Positions 46,901 through 58,900 of a stretch of 64,000 nt of DNA are shown piece after piece. Location of the stretch: positions 51,581,723 through 51,645,722 of the forward strand of contig NC_088714.1 in the NCBI RefSeq assembly GCF_963576615.1, in the 5' to 3' direction. The translations under genes were made by a program, and so were the position numbers. Every line of letters begins with the position of its first letter. The first letter of the stretch is position 1. The notes under the pieces are model-generated. The model worked only from the letters and a program-made list of their open reading frames with translations, had not been told where the DNA came from and did no database searches. This DNA comes from Watersipora subatra. Taxonomy: Eukaryota; Bryozoa; Gymnolaemata; Cheilostomatida; Watersiporidae.

Positions 46901-49900
46901 TGCAAAAATGGTCCGCAGAGCGGTAAGCGTAGTGCACTTACCAGAGGCACACGATAGACTTTGGAACTCAGTCCACACATAGGACGAATCTTATTAATGG
47001 ACGCGCAGATTTTTTAGACAATTTTAGGCTTTGCAGTGCGCCTTCTGTTGCTACAAATCTGGTAGTTGATTTAAACGCGATCACTTACAGTCATGTTTCC
47101 TTGGAAACATCACAACTGGCAGTAAGAGTTTTCTGTGACTAATAGTCATGTGATTTATTGTAGGTTATGGCAGCGTTTGCCAACAAACTGTTTATGTGTG
47201 CCATCGCTGCCTATGCTTCTATGGAGAGTGGAGGGGTAGCTGATCTTTTACTGGATACAATTTTACAGACAATTGCTCACAGGTGTCTAATGTGTCTATG
47301 ACCTTAAGGTCCATGGTTGTTTTAAGAGAGACGAATTGTTGTGATGAGAGACCTTAAGGATGTTTTTGCCATAAAATGGTTTATTTATATATCTGCGATT
47401 CATTTAGGAAGAAAATCAATATTTATTTATGTGCATTGAGCCCAGCTAGGTTTACCCTGGAATATTAAAGGTTGACTTGCAACAAAATTCACATTACAGT
47501 TATTTGGTATCAAAAGATTCACCATGTCTTACTCTGTTGTGTTGTAAGTGCAAAATATGTGGAAATGTGATTACAAGCTCTTAAAAGCTAAAAAATGAAC
47601 AGTTAATCACAGCCACACGAGACCGCCGTAGTTTGGATTCTCTTTGTTGCAAGTCAACCTTTAAGGAAATTTATCACAGAAATAGAATAGCAAATATTCT
47701 GCAGTTTTATTGCGAATTGATGAAACGCAAGAAAATACTGGCATCGCTAAGAATCTATCAAAATCTTTATCTGACCAATGAGAGTCACATAATTGCTCAC
47801 GATAGCCAATCAAAGCACATTCTAAAGAATAACCATTGAACTCGTTTTGTCTTAAGAACCTTCAAAAAGACATTATTTATGAAGCCTGTAAAGTTGTTCA
47901 GCCGAATGTTACATCTCCGCAATCAATAGTTAGGAAAGATCACATTTAATTTGCTAATCTTTACTATAATAATAGTCGTCTCTGTCCATCCGAAGCGGCG
48001 CTAAGAGCATTAGGAAAAAATTGCCTCACCTGAGAATTAAACTTCAATACACCGATTAACTGACCGGCTCACTAACCACTACACCACTTGGCCGCCTTGC
48101 CACTTCATGAATTAATTATACACATAGTGATTACTCATTACGATCTCTCACAATGCACAGGACAGCCAAGCGTACTAGAAATAAATAATTCATGGATTAT
48201 TCTAAACACCCAGCTAGTCGGTTTTGCAAAAAGCATCGTCATCAAAGCATCGGTTCAACGATTGGGTGTTCTAATATACCAATCAAAATTGGTAATAATC
48301 AAAATGCTATCTCTGTTGTAAAAGGAACCTGTACTATACTATAAATATACTATAAATACTAACTTTGTTGATTTGTTGAAGTTACTTTTTTGTCTTTGTT
48401 TTGTCATTCATTGAGATCTAAACTATTTTGTTCCATCAGAACAGCTCCGATGACATTGTTTCTCTGTTTATAACACTGTCTCTCTCTCTCTGATCCATCG
48501 CAGGGACTCACTCAAACACTATGAACGTTATCTGAAGGAAAATGAGACTCTCGCTGACAAGTTGGTGACACAAAAGAGGGAGAATTTTGTTGAAGTCGTG
48601 TTTAGAAGTCTGCGCGCTGGATTGACTATGGAAGAGGTCAGTTTAATAGTGCATAATCATTGCCCATTTGTGTGTGTCGCTAAGTTGACTTCAATTACAT
48701 CAGCATCATATAATCTTTGTAAATTTTAGGTTCCCTTAAAGGTTGACTTGCAACAAAATTCACATTACAGTTATTTGGTATCAAAAGATTCACCATGTCT
48801 TACTCTGCTGTGTTGTAGGTACAAAATATGTGGAAATGTGATTACAAGCTCCTAAAAGCTAAAAAACAAACAGTTAATCGCAGCGAAGACATTTCCAGTT
48901 GCTGTAGTTGATATTGGCTATTACTATCAAGTTGCAGCATTGCGTGTCCCTATTCTATCAGTCTCTTTACAACTATAGACATCATAATCACACTTTCGCA
49001 TGATCCGAGCGTTTCAACCTTGATCAAGTTGCATTGATTTTAATTTTAACACATCCAGGCAGACAGATCACCTCAATCATCTAAAACAACCGCCAAGTGA
49101 TAGAAAAGTACAGATAATTTCTGATGAAATCCACTAAAATTGCGTGCAAATTCATCTTTAATATCGTACTTTTCAGACTATAAACCGCACCTCTAAATAA
49201 GCCGCACCCCTATATAAACCGCACCCCTATATAAACCGCACCCCTATATAAACCGCACCCCTATATAAACCGCACCCCTATATAAACCGCACTACTATAT
49301 AAACCGCACCGCTATATAAACCGCACCCCTATATAAGCCGCACCCCTGTATAAACCGCACCCCTATATAAGCCGCATCCCAATATAAGCCACATCTGCTT
49401 AGTTTTCCAAAAACCGATAATAAAACAATACATAGGCCGCACCTTTTGTATAGGCTGCAGAACTCAGGACGGTGCTTTTTACCACGGCAGCAACTTTGCT
49501 GTTTTAAACGGAACAGTGCCTAACGGCACAATTTCGTATTAATCGACGCTTTTTAACCCAGTGCCTAACGGAACAGTACTGTAAGGCATTGTTTCGTTTT
49601 TTCTTTCACCGCTAGAGGTGCACTAACCAGAGATTCTAGTTAATGCACCTTAGCAGTGAGAGAAAAGCCATAGAATAGCTGCACCCTTATATAAGCCGTA
49701 TAGCTCAAAACATCAGAAAAAGTAGCGGCTAATAGTCCAAAAAGTACGGTATGTTGGAAACGCTTCTCTTTCTCTTGGAGTTGTCCCACTGTTCATGACA
49801 TTCTCCATATTTCAGTCTAAGACTGCCTACAGAACTCGGCATGTAGAAATTGTTTTGTTTTATTTACCTGCTGTATTGTAGGAAAAAATGCGGAGTGTCT

Positions 49901-52900
49901 ACCGATCTGTCACTTCTCAGCTCTACGAGTACTACCTGCGCGCCTCGTAAGTAAACAGCTCTACTCTATTTACACTCTAAACAGTTGATTGGCCAATTTG
50001 TTTTTCTCAGTTTTTCCCAACCATGTAAACCAAACTTTCTCTAATTCTACTTGCTATTAGTCTGCAATATTAAAACTAATATTTTATACTGATGAATCAC
50101 ATAGCCTCAGCTCCCAGTGATTTGCAACTACAGTATTGGTTTTTAACTACCCTTTATTACTAGTATTACATTAATGTACCCCTTTTTTCAATACACAATG
50201 TAAGTAGCATGGAATACTAATTGCGAATTAATGAAGCTCTTGCGCTGACATGTCCCTCATAGGGAGTGTCATAAGCATTTTAGTGCTTTGAAGGTCATCT
50301 GAAGGTCATACGGCACACCCCTGGCTCTTAGAGATGAGCTTACACAAAGTTTTAGTATATTTTATCAGAGGATTTCGGTATTTTTCTATCATTTGCGATT
50401 GTTTTTATGTTTGCGGTGATCTGACTGCCAGGATGTTTTAATATTAAAATTGACAAAATTTGATCATGGTTAAAACGCTCAGAAAAAAATATGTGCGAAA
50501 TGATGTCACTAGTTGCTATCATTACTAAAGTTAATATTGACTACTGCATTCAAATTGCATATATCAATTGTGTGTCTCTATTATATCAGTCGTTCAAGTT
50601 TTGTCAGCTTTAACCTTGAAACAGCTTGACAGTCGGATCACCTCAAACATAAAATCAGTCGCAAATGATAAAAAATATTGATACTTACTGATAGAACCAA
50701 CTAAAACTTTGTGTTGAGTTCATCTTTGATGACGTAAAGTCATTTCGAGGTGATCTGAATGTCAGGATGTTTCAAGATTAGAATCAACAAAACTTTTTGT
50801 GGTTAAAATGCTCAGAAGAAAAATATGTGTGAAATGATGTCACTAGTTGCTATCATTCAAAAATTGGTAAAATGACAGCTCAACGCTTGTGTTAGATTGT
50901 CTTTTTACCCTGTTTTGCAATTGTTTAAGTTTTGCCTTGCATCGTGTTGAACATATTACTCTTACTTTATCACGGGTCAGATGACATTTCGTTAGTTAAA
51001 CCTATTTCATCTGATTATTTTTTGTGTTCTAACGCAATTATGCAAACTCTGTTTTGCGTAATTTCTGAGATCTTAACATATTCATAGAGTTAATGCTTTC
51101 AGCATAGATATCCTATGAATGGGTTTATGAATTATGGTAGTTGAAGACGTTTTCATTTTATTCAAATCATAGGAACCTCTAGTGTAATTTTTTGCATCCA
51201 ATACAAAAGTTTAAAAAATTAAATAATCGAAAATGCCATGAAAATGCAAGTTTTAGACTATGTATGATGATGACTTTTAATCAATTAACTAAAATTTATA
51301 ATTCATATCAATAATCTATATAATAAGATCAACATTGGAATGCAGTTTGAAGTCACTTTGCATGTTGGAGTAAATGTTCCTGTGAAAATACACTGTGATT
51401 CATTTAAATTCATGTAAATCGTTCCACAGCTCAAAAATATAACTTCTTATTAAATACTGCAGACAATTTCGCATAGCATTTATTACACATTAAATTTAAC
51501 ATTATACATTGAAAACTTCACATGCCAAGGAGATGGTAACTAGAGGTTCCGACTGCTTGTTGACTTGCGCGAGGTCCAAAAAGTTTCAGTGAATTGATGT
51601 TTGAAAGGCATGTTCTCCGGCTCTTTTCATTGGTCAATCACCTTGTCTATTAGGTGTCAAAGTAAAGTTGTTCAGTTCTGGTTTAGTCAGGCTTATTTAC
51701 TGTCATCATTTTAGTGCTGAATGCACATTCAGGACAGACAAGGTGGGCGTGTTGTATGCTCTGATGAAGGTAACATCTGATATCAAGGTTGAAGCTGAAA
51801 AACTGAAAGTATGGGCTCAGCTTCTTTCCTCTGCAGGTAATGGTCTCAGGTTCTCAGGCTAGTTACAGAATTGTTTAATTAAATAATTAGGAATTCATTA
51901 ATTTTAGTTGTTAAAAAGTTATTTACTTTTTTAATGCATTGTTAGAGTATTTCCATAAAGTATATTATTATGTTTTAGTATTAGTATATTAACAGGCTAT
52001 GATTGTTACATTATGATGATGTTATTACATAATAGTAACACATCATGTTATGTAATAATTATATTATACCAACATATAGTGTCGGCTTAATGGGCATGGT
52101 TTGTGACTTATGTTGCTATAGGTTGCCAGCTGAGGGCTATCAAAGAAATTCATGACTTTTCTTAAAAAAATTTGAAAATTTTTCAACAAAAAATTTTCTA
52201 ACACTTGTTTTTGAAATCAGTCTTTTGAGTTCAGTTAATAGTGATAAACAGTAATAATTGTAATAACAAAGAGTTGTCTGCTCTGTTTCTAGTTAATAGT
52301 ACTTAGCTGGACAGTTTTTATTTCACTCTTTAAACTTAGTGGTAGGGTTTTGGACAACTAATAATGCGGATTAATAATTGCATTAATTTTCTCAATAAAT
52401 TATTAATTAGTAATTTAATGCAAAATTCTTAGGTATGGTAATTCAAAATTTAAATGATTAATGCAGTGTTTCCTGCAAACGATTTATTAGTTCAACTATT
52501 ATTGCTCTTTTTTCAAATGCTTATTTGATAATTTAGTGAATAATTCAGCCCTTGTAAAAAGTTAATTCACCAATTCAATTATTAATGCTCTCATTTCGCA
52601 AACTAATTTGGTAATTTAATCCATAATACAATTTAATCGCTATTAAGTTCATTAATGTAATTAAATAATTCAACTGAAATTTCAGTCGCCACTACCTCCC
52701 TGCTTTGTAGCACACAACTGTATATGATATATTCGCTGTGCTGCTAATTTATCACACAGTCAATCGCTGTACAATGTTTATATTATCTATGTTTGTCATC
52801 ATTGTCAGTTTATTGTTATAATAATCACTGGAATTGTATCTACATGTAAATATAGATATTTTTGGTAGATAGTGTACGTTGCTGTAAGCTGTGTGATACT

Positions 52901-55900
52901 CAGTGCTAATAATTATATATCCATAATCTTATTCAGAATTATTATGTATGTGTTCTTATGGGAACTACTAAACTTCTACAAGCATCTTTAACCCTTTCGC
53001 GGGCGAATTTTCAAAACTAAATCAGACCCCCATGGGCGAATTAATTTTGCAAAAATCAATTTTTTTTAAAAGGTTCATACACTTTTCTGTGTGTTATTAT
53101 GTGCATATATCTATGTTTAAAGGAGCATATGTATACATGTATATGTCCATAGGCATATATATATACAGTGAAACATGGATAACTCGCCCTCGGATATAGC
53201 GAACACATGGTTAACTCGACTGGATTTGCTTGGTCCGTTCCCACGCAATGATAAATGGCTCTATATAACTCGAATTCAACACTGTTATAACGAACTGTTT
53301 TTTGCCCAACGGCTACCGAAGCGGTTGCTATCGCTTTAAAAAATCACTTTATTCCAAGCCATAGAGGTAAACCTCAACTTTTCGTAATTCATAAGCGTCG
53401 TTATTACCTCCATCGGCAAAATATTTTTGTCAACGACTGTTCTAAAGGTTTGGTGAAATTTGATTTATACTGCTATACGATGAATACCACGGGCTAGCCG
53501 GGTCACGGGCGCAAGGATTTTCGCCACGTACATACAAAACAAAAACAGCATGTTGTTTTTGTTTTGTATTTGCGTGGCGAAAATCACTGAGTGCGTGACC
53601 CGGCTAGCCCGTGATGAATAGTTTTCCGACGTTGATTCCGTGTTGAATTAACGTCGGAATGTTGAATGTTTAAAACGTCTTAAAAATTGTTGAAATCAAA
53701 CGTATACTTTGTCTTAGCTAAAAAAAACTATTCATCGTTTGACCTAAACACAAAATACGTGTGTACATTCAATAAGTATCCATTCAAAAAGCGTGAGTGA
53801 TATACAATGTACCGTAAAACCTCGTAAAACTTTTAATTGAACTGCCTCGGAGTGTTGCTCTTAACGAATCCCAGGAAAAGTAAGGTAATCTTTGCATAAA
53901 CTTCAAGAAAGATCGGCAAAATTGATCGTGGGTAAAACGCTCAAAAGAAAAAGATGTCTTTTCTTTGAGCATTTCAGCAACGATCAAGTTTTGCCAATGT
54001 CAATCTAAAAACGTCCTGGCAATAACATCACCTCAAACAACAAACCAATCTCAAGTGATAGAAAAATCTCTATACTTTTTGATAAAAACGTTTTAAACTT
54101 TACATTAGAAGCATTTAATTTGAAACAAGCCATTTGTGCTTTTGATTTATATTATAGTTTGTATATGTTCATGTATCTACTAATAAATAAGTAAATACAT
54201 GGACTTGTGACAGTGCTCTGATAACTTGAACACTCTGATAATTCGAACACTTTTGCTCGGTCCCTTGAAGTTTGAGTTATCCGAGTTTCACTGTATATAT
54301 TATAAACGAATAAAAATGTATAACATAAAATATATGCTTTTCATAATAATTGTCTATTTACGAATGATATTTTTTGAAAGCATTCTCCTTTGCAAAGGCC
54401 CACATCACAGTCTTTGCACCATGTACTTATTCGTGTAACAAAGAGCTCCCACAAAGATGTACTTCCTGGATTGACAGGCTCAAAAAACTTTTCAAAATAC
54501 TCTACTGGTTGAGCATCTACTGGAGTAAATACTGGGCCTGTCACTGCTATAAACTGCTGAATTGTAGGAGATTTATCTCTGTTCATGTTAGTTATATTCT
54601 TCCAGGCACTGGCATCACTCCTACTCACATCCTCATCGTTACTGCTACCAGCCTCTTCATCACTGTCACTTCCAATCACAATCCGAACCTGATTCACTGT
54701 CATCTCTTGCTACTAAATCTAAAAAGTCACTGTCAGCTCTGAATCTTTTAGTAATTTTGGTACTAGTACTTGCTTTATTAGAATAATCTCGGGAAGTTCT
54801 TTTAGAAGTCGCCATGACGGTAAACTAAATTCAAACTCTCGAAAAATTCGGTAAATGAAAGCTAAAACTGAACCAAGAAAAATAAAAGTTGATAAATTAT
54901 TTAGAACAATTTTCAAATTTTTTCGAAAGTTTATTTATTCATCACTGCTAAAAAACGATCGTTTTTTCAACCTTGAAGTCAATTTTTGAGGCTAACCGAA
55001 ACTACGATATCGTAGCTTGCTATTGGTAACAAAATTTAACAAAAAACGGCATTTAGCTAACCAGAAACTGCAATAATAAAATACGCTACCGAAACGACAA
55101 AAACGTCGCACTGCCCATTAGCAGCCGTATCGCAAAGCGACAAAAACATCGCTCTGCCCGCGCAAGGGTTAATATTTTGTTTTCCTATTTCTAAAGACTG
55201 GTCCACAGGCTATTTGTTAGTATTTACTAAGGTAAAGACATTCACAGTAGTGTGAAACTTGTTTGGCTGAGGTGCTAAGTATTTGTGAAGAAAAACAATG
55301 ATTGTTAAGAATTTATGGGCGTTCGGGCTGTGCCATTGTAAGAAAAAGTATTTCTTTTCTTTTGACGAAGTGCTCTTGCACTGCTGCTTGAGCTGTGATG
55401 ATAAAATAGATTTAGAAAGCAGGAATTTAATGAGGAATTTAATGCAATTATTAATCCGCATTATTAGCTGACCAAAACCCTACCACTAAGTTTAAAGAGT
55501 GAAATAAAAATTGTCCAGTTAAGTACTATTAACTAGAAACAGAGCAGACAACTCTTTGTTATTACAATTATTACTTTTTATCACTATTCACGGAACTCAA
55601 GAGACTGATTTCAAAAACATGTGTTAGAAAATTTTTTGTTTAAAAATTTTCAAATTTTAAAGAAAAGTCATGAATTTCTCTGATAGCCCCCAGCTGGCAA
55701 CCTAAAGCAGTTTTTTGCAATCCTTACCTGTTTGTGACATGACATACATGCTATCTTATAATTTATTAGTGTTAGTATTTGATGTTGAAGAATAAGGCAA
55801 TTTTATTTTTATTGTACTGTCTAACAATAAAAATTGACAAAGCAGCGCAGACGATCAAAGCAGATGGTTTATTTTACACAGCAACTAAGATCTATAGTCA

Positions 55901-58900
55901 TAATAGCATTCTTATGGTGTATAAAGTATTATGATCACATTTGGTGTATGCTGTATTATGGTCACACAAAGTGTATGCTGTATCAGGGTCACCTGACTAC
56001 TTGTTTGCCTATCGCTAATGTTGTCTTTGTATACCGTAAGTCCTTATGCTCAAGCCGCTCGGCTTGTCGCTAGGCGCTGCTTCTGGTTCAAGGTCATAGA
56101 CCGCGGCTAAAGCCAAGTTTTTAAAAATTACGTGGGGCTCAGGGCGGCTTCTCAATAAATGCGGTCTCTGCTCTGTTCCGCGCTATAACCATAGAATCGT
56201 AGTCATGATACACTTTTATGTACGGGGTTTTGGCGGCCTACTCGTTTACTTACAAGGTCATGTTTATGGAATACTTTAGACTAAAGACAAATTTATTGCT
56301 CTAATTTGATATGAATTCGTGACACCTGAGTGAGAGACAAGCGGTTGGGAGCGTGTTAATACCTGCTGACATCGAAGCAGATAAAAATTTAGCTGAGACA
56401 TGGCAAGTAAGTTCTTGATGCAAGGGATCAGGAATTTTAATTCGAACTTGTAAGTCAGAAAAAATTCTTTTCACATGTACTGATGTAGCCTGTTTTCTTA
56501 TTCAAGAAGACGGGGGTATAGCGAAGCCCGTCTCAACGCTCTTGCTCCCGAAGGGGTCAAGGATGACAAAACCTCAGTCGTTAGCCGCGGTCTGTGGGCA
56601 TATGCGGCTTGTTGGTAAGGGCGGCTAGATACAGCAGGCGGTTTGTTGGAGGATTATTTTTTCTTTCGTGAGTCATCTGTTTTTGAGCACAAGCCGCGCG
56701 GCTTGAGCATGAGGACTTATGGTAAGCTTTGTTTTGCAGCCAAACATGAGGTACACAGTCTAACTGGAGAAGAGGTAACAAAAGAGTCAGCAGCTATTAG
56801 TAGGACAGTTTCGGAGTTGCTCTCTCTTGACTGGTAGGTTGGCCTGTTTGAGCAATACTACCATAATACTGCTGCTACAATTGCTACTACATGAAACACA
56901 ATGTGTGCTGAGTCTCTCCTCATCTTCCTTAATGATTCTTTAGCCAAGCACTTCCGTGAAGGCTCAGATTAGCTCAGCTTACTCATTCATCATATGTGAT
57001 GAGTTGACTTTGTTTTCCTTTTTTGACTCTTTCACGAGGTTGAGATGCTATAAACTTTAGTCAAAGGATCTAATAAGAATTTGTATCTAATCTATATTAC
57101 AAAGACAATAATAGCTGTTAACATTACTTGTAAACAGGCTAATATATATATTATAATATATATATTATAATATATTGTTTTAAATGCTTCTCGTCTCTGT
57201 AAAAGTAGTTAGAGCCAAATGAAGCTATTCACTCAGATAACTAGTTTTTGTGTTCCTATTCTTTAAAGATTGGTCAGCAGTCTGTTTGTTGATATTCACT
57301 AAGGTGAAGACATTCACAGTAGTCTGAAACTTGTCTAGCTAAGGCGCTAAGTATTTGTGAAGAAAAACAATAATTTTTTAGAAGTTATGAGAGTGCAGGC
57401 CGTGCAATTATCAAAAAATAGTATTTTGTTTGACAAAGTGCTATCACACTGGTGCTTGAGCTGTGATGATAAAATGGATGTATAAACCAGCTTTTTACAA
57501 TCCTTACCGGTTTGTGATACATACATGCTATCCAGTAATTTATTAATTCAATGTTTGTATAGACACTTAGTAAACCTTGGGTTATTAGAGCTGCATAGAG
57601 GCTATGACAGTGACCAGTATTAAATATTTGTTTTTAATAGTTTTACATATCCTTCAGAAGCTCATCGCTGTAGCATCTTCTCGCTTCATTCACTTGCCAT
57701 GTTGGCTTTCATCCTTAGTGTGGTTTAGAGTTTCACAAAAACTGAATGCAGAGCTTTACAGAGGCTCGCCAATTTACAGCAGCTGACCCTGTTTCAAGTT
57801 GGATGCTGAACTCATGGTTCAATTATATTCTTATGTTGAATTCTAATGTTATGTCCTAATGTTATATTCTACTGTTATATTTTAATTTTGTATTCTAAAG
57901 GTTATATAACTGTTTTGCCATTACATCCTATCCTTTATGTCAAAGTCTGCTAGATGTATAGGTAGCATCTATTTAGCATTGGTTCTCTCACAGTAAAGCA
58001 CTTGAGCGCATGTACCACTTGGATTACCAACCAGTTATCGGACCTCCATTTAGATAAGTTAAACGTATACTAATGACCCTAGGAATATTTTTAACCATCA
58101 CATATACGGTCGTATTTATGATGTTTCATGACTCTCTTATGATAGATAAATTCTACAGCTATATATAACCTGTTACACGTAACACCAGTACTTTGTGATA
58201 AGATAGCTGAGGAGGGCAAAAACTTTCTCTAAATACACCTTTGCAGTTTCAATCCTCCAATTGGCTTTCTTGCTCTTTCTCGTTGCGTATTTCTGTAAGT
58301 AGATGCTTTGTCTGTATATTTTTGTAATTGATTTATTTTACTAGCATAAAATTCTGTTCTGCTCTAGCCTAGAATATCTTATGTCTGCCAACGTGTCACT
58401 TGTTTATTTGCTTTATAATCTTCATGAATTACCATGTAGCGGTAAGGTCTCTTCATTCAGTGCAACACCTGACTGGTACCACTGCATGACAGCCTTGTTG
58501 ACAATGAACCACAAGTGTGTTGATAGACAACTATCGAAGGTGCTTGATGTTGCCTGGCAACAGCAGTCTAAGGTGAGTAGTAGCACATCTGGACATACAA
58601 AATAATTTGGTAGATCTTTACGATGAAGATTTTAAGATAACATTCTGTAAAGCATGGTTGAAAAAGAAATCTGTTCTTATATGCATTTTGGAGTTGTCTA
58701 ATCGATATCAGGCAATAAAGAACTTTCATATTTTCAACTGTTTGTGGCGTTTTGTTTGGAAAGCAGCATGAGCTACTAAAATAAATCCTCTGTCTGGTTT
58801 TGACGTCTGATTAGGAAATGGTTTGGGAGGCTGAGCAGGCACAAGGGCAACTACTTATTGCTATTCTCTCGGTCTACAGCAAGCTGAGACAACTCCCAAA

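Larger units (their letters stand above)
53166..54293. mobile_element. pogo/Tigger-like non-autonomous element nested in piggyBac
   Basis: The left end CAGTGAAACATGGATAACTC and inverted right end CAGTGAAACTCGGATAACTC form a TIR, each flanked by TA (53164-53165, 54294-54295). No transposase frame. It carries internally a 126-bp palindrome (53488-53613) and part of a foldback element (about 53930-54120). Confidence 0.85.
52992..55168 (-). mobile_element. piggyBac-type transposon, internally deleted
   Basis: The ends CCCTTTCGCGGGCGAAT and, inverted, CCCTTGCGCGGGCAGAG are flanked by TTAA on both sides (52988-52991, 55169-55172), the hallmark of piggyBac insertion. The minus strand encodes an N-terminal part starting at ATG 54815 (MATSKRTSRDYSNK, acidic stretch), a frameshift, then 54703-54341. 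That segment contains MNRDKSPTIQQFIAVTGPVF and ends with a Cys-rich WCKDCDVGLCKGECF, the C-terminal zinc-binding motif of piggyBac transposases. The catalytic Asp region is missing. A pogo-like element is inserted at 53166-54293. Confidence 0.85.

Noticed and set aside
46895-46990. tRNA-like or SINE-like stretch (GCAGAGCGGTAAGCGTAGTG)
   Set aside because: A and B boxes are not convincing and no second copy was seen in the window.
54374-54742. 122-residue plus-strand frame
   Set aside because: Shadow of the piggyBac C-terminal segment on the opposite strand.
57604-57786. Possible extra URB2 exon (60 codons after a CTTCAG acceptor)
   Set aside because: Exons 9 and 10 splice directly in phase and match the family continuously. 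The frame has stops when joined to exon 9.
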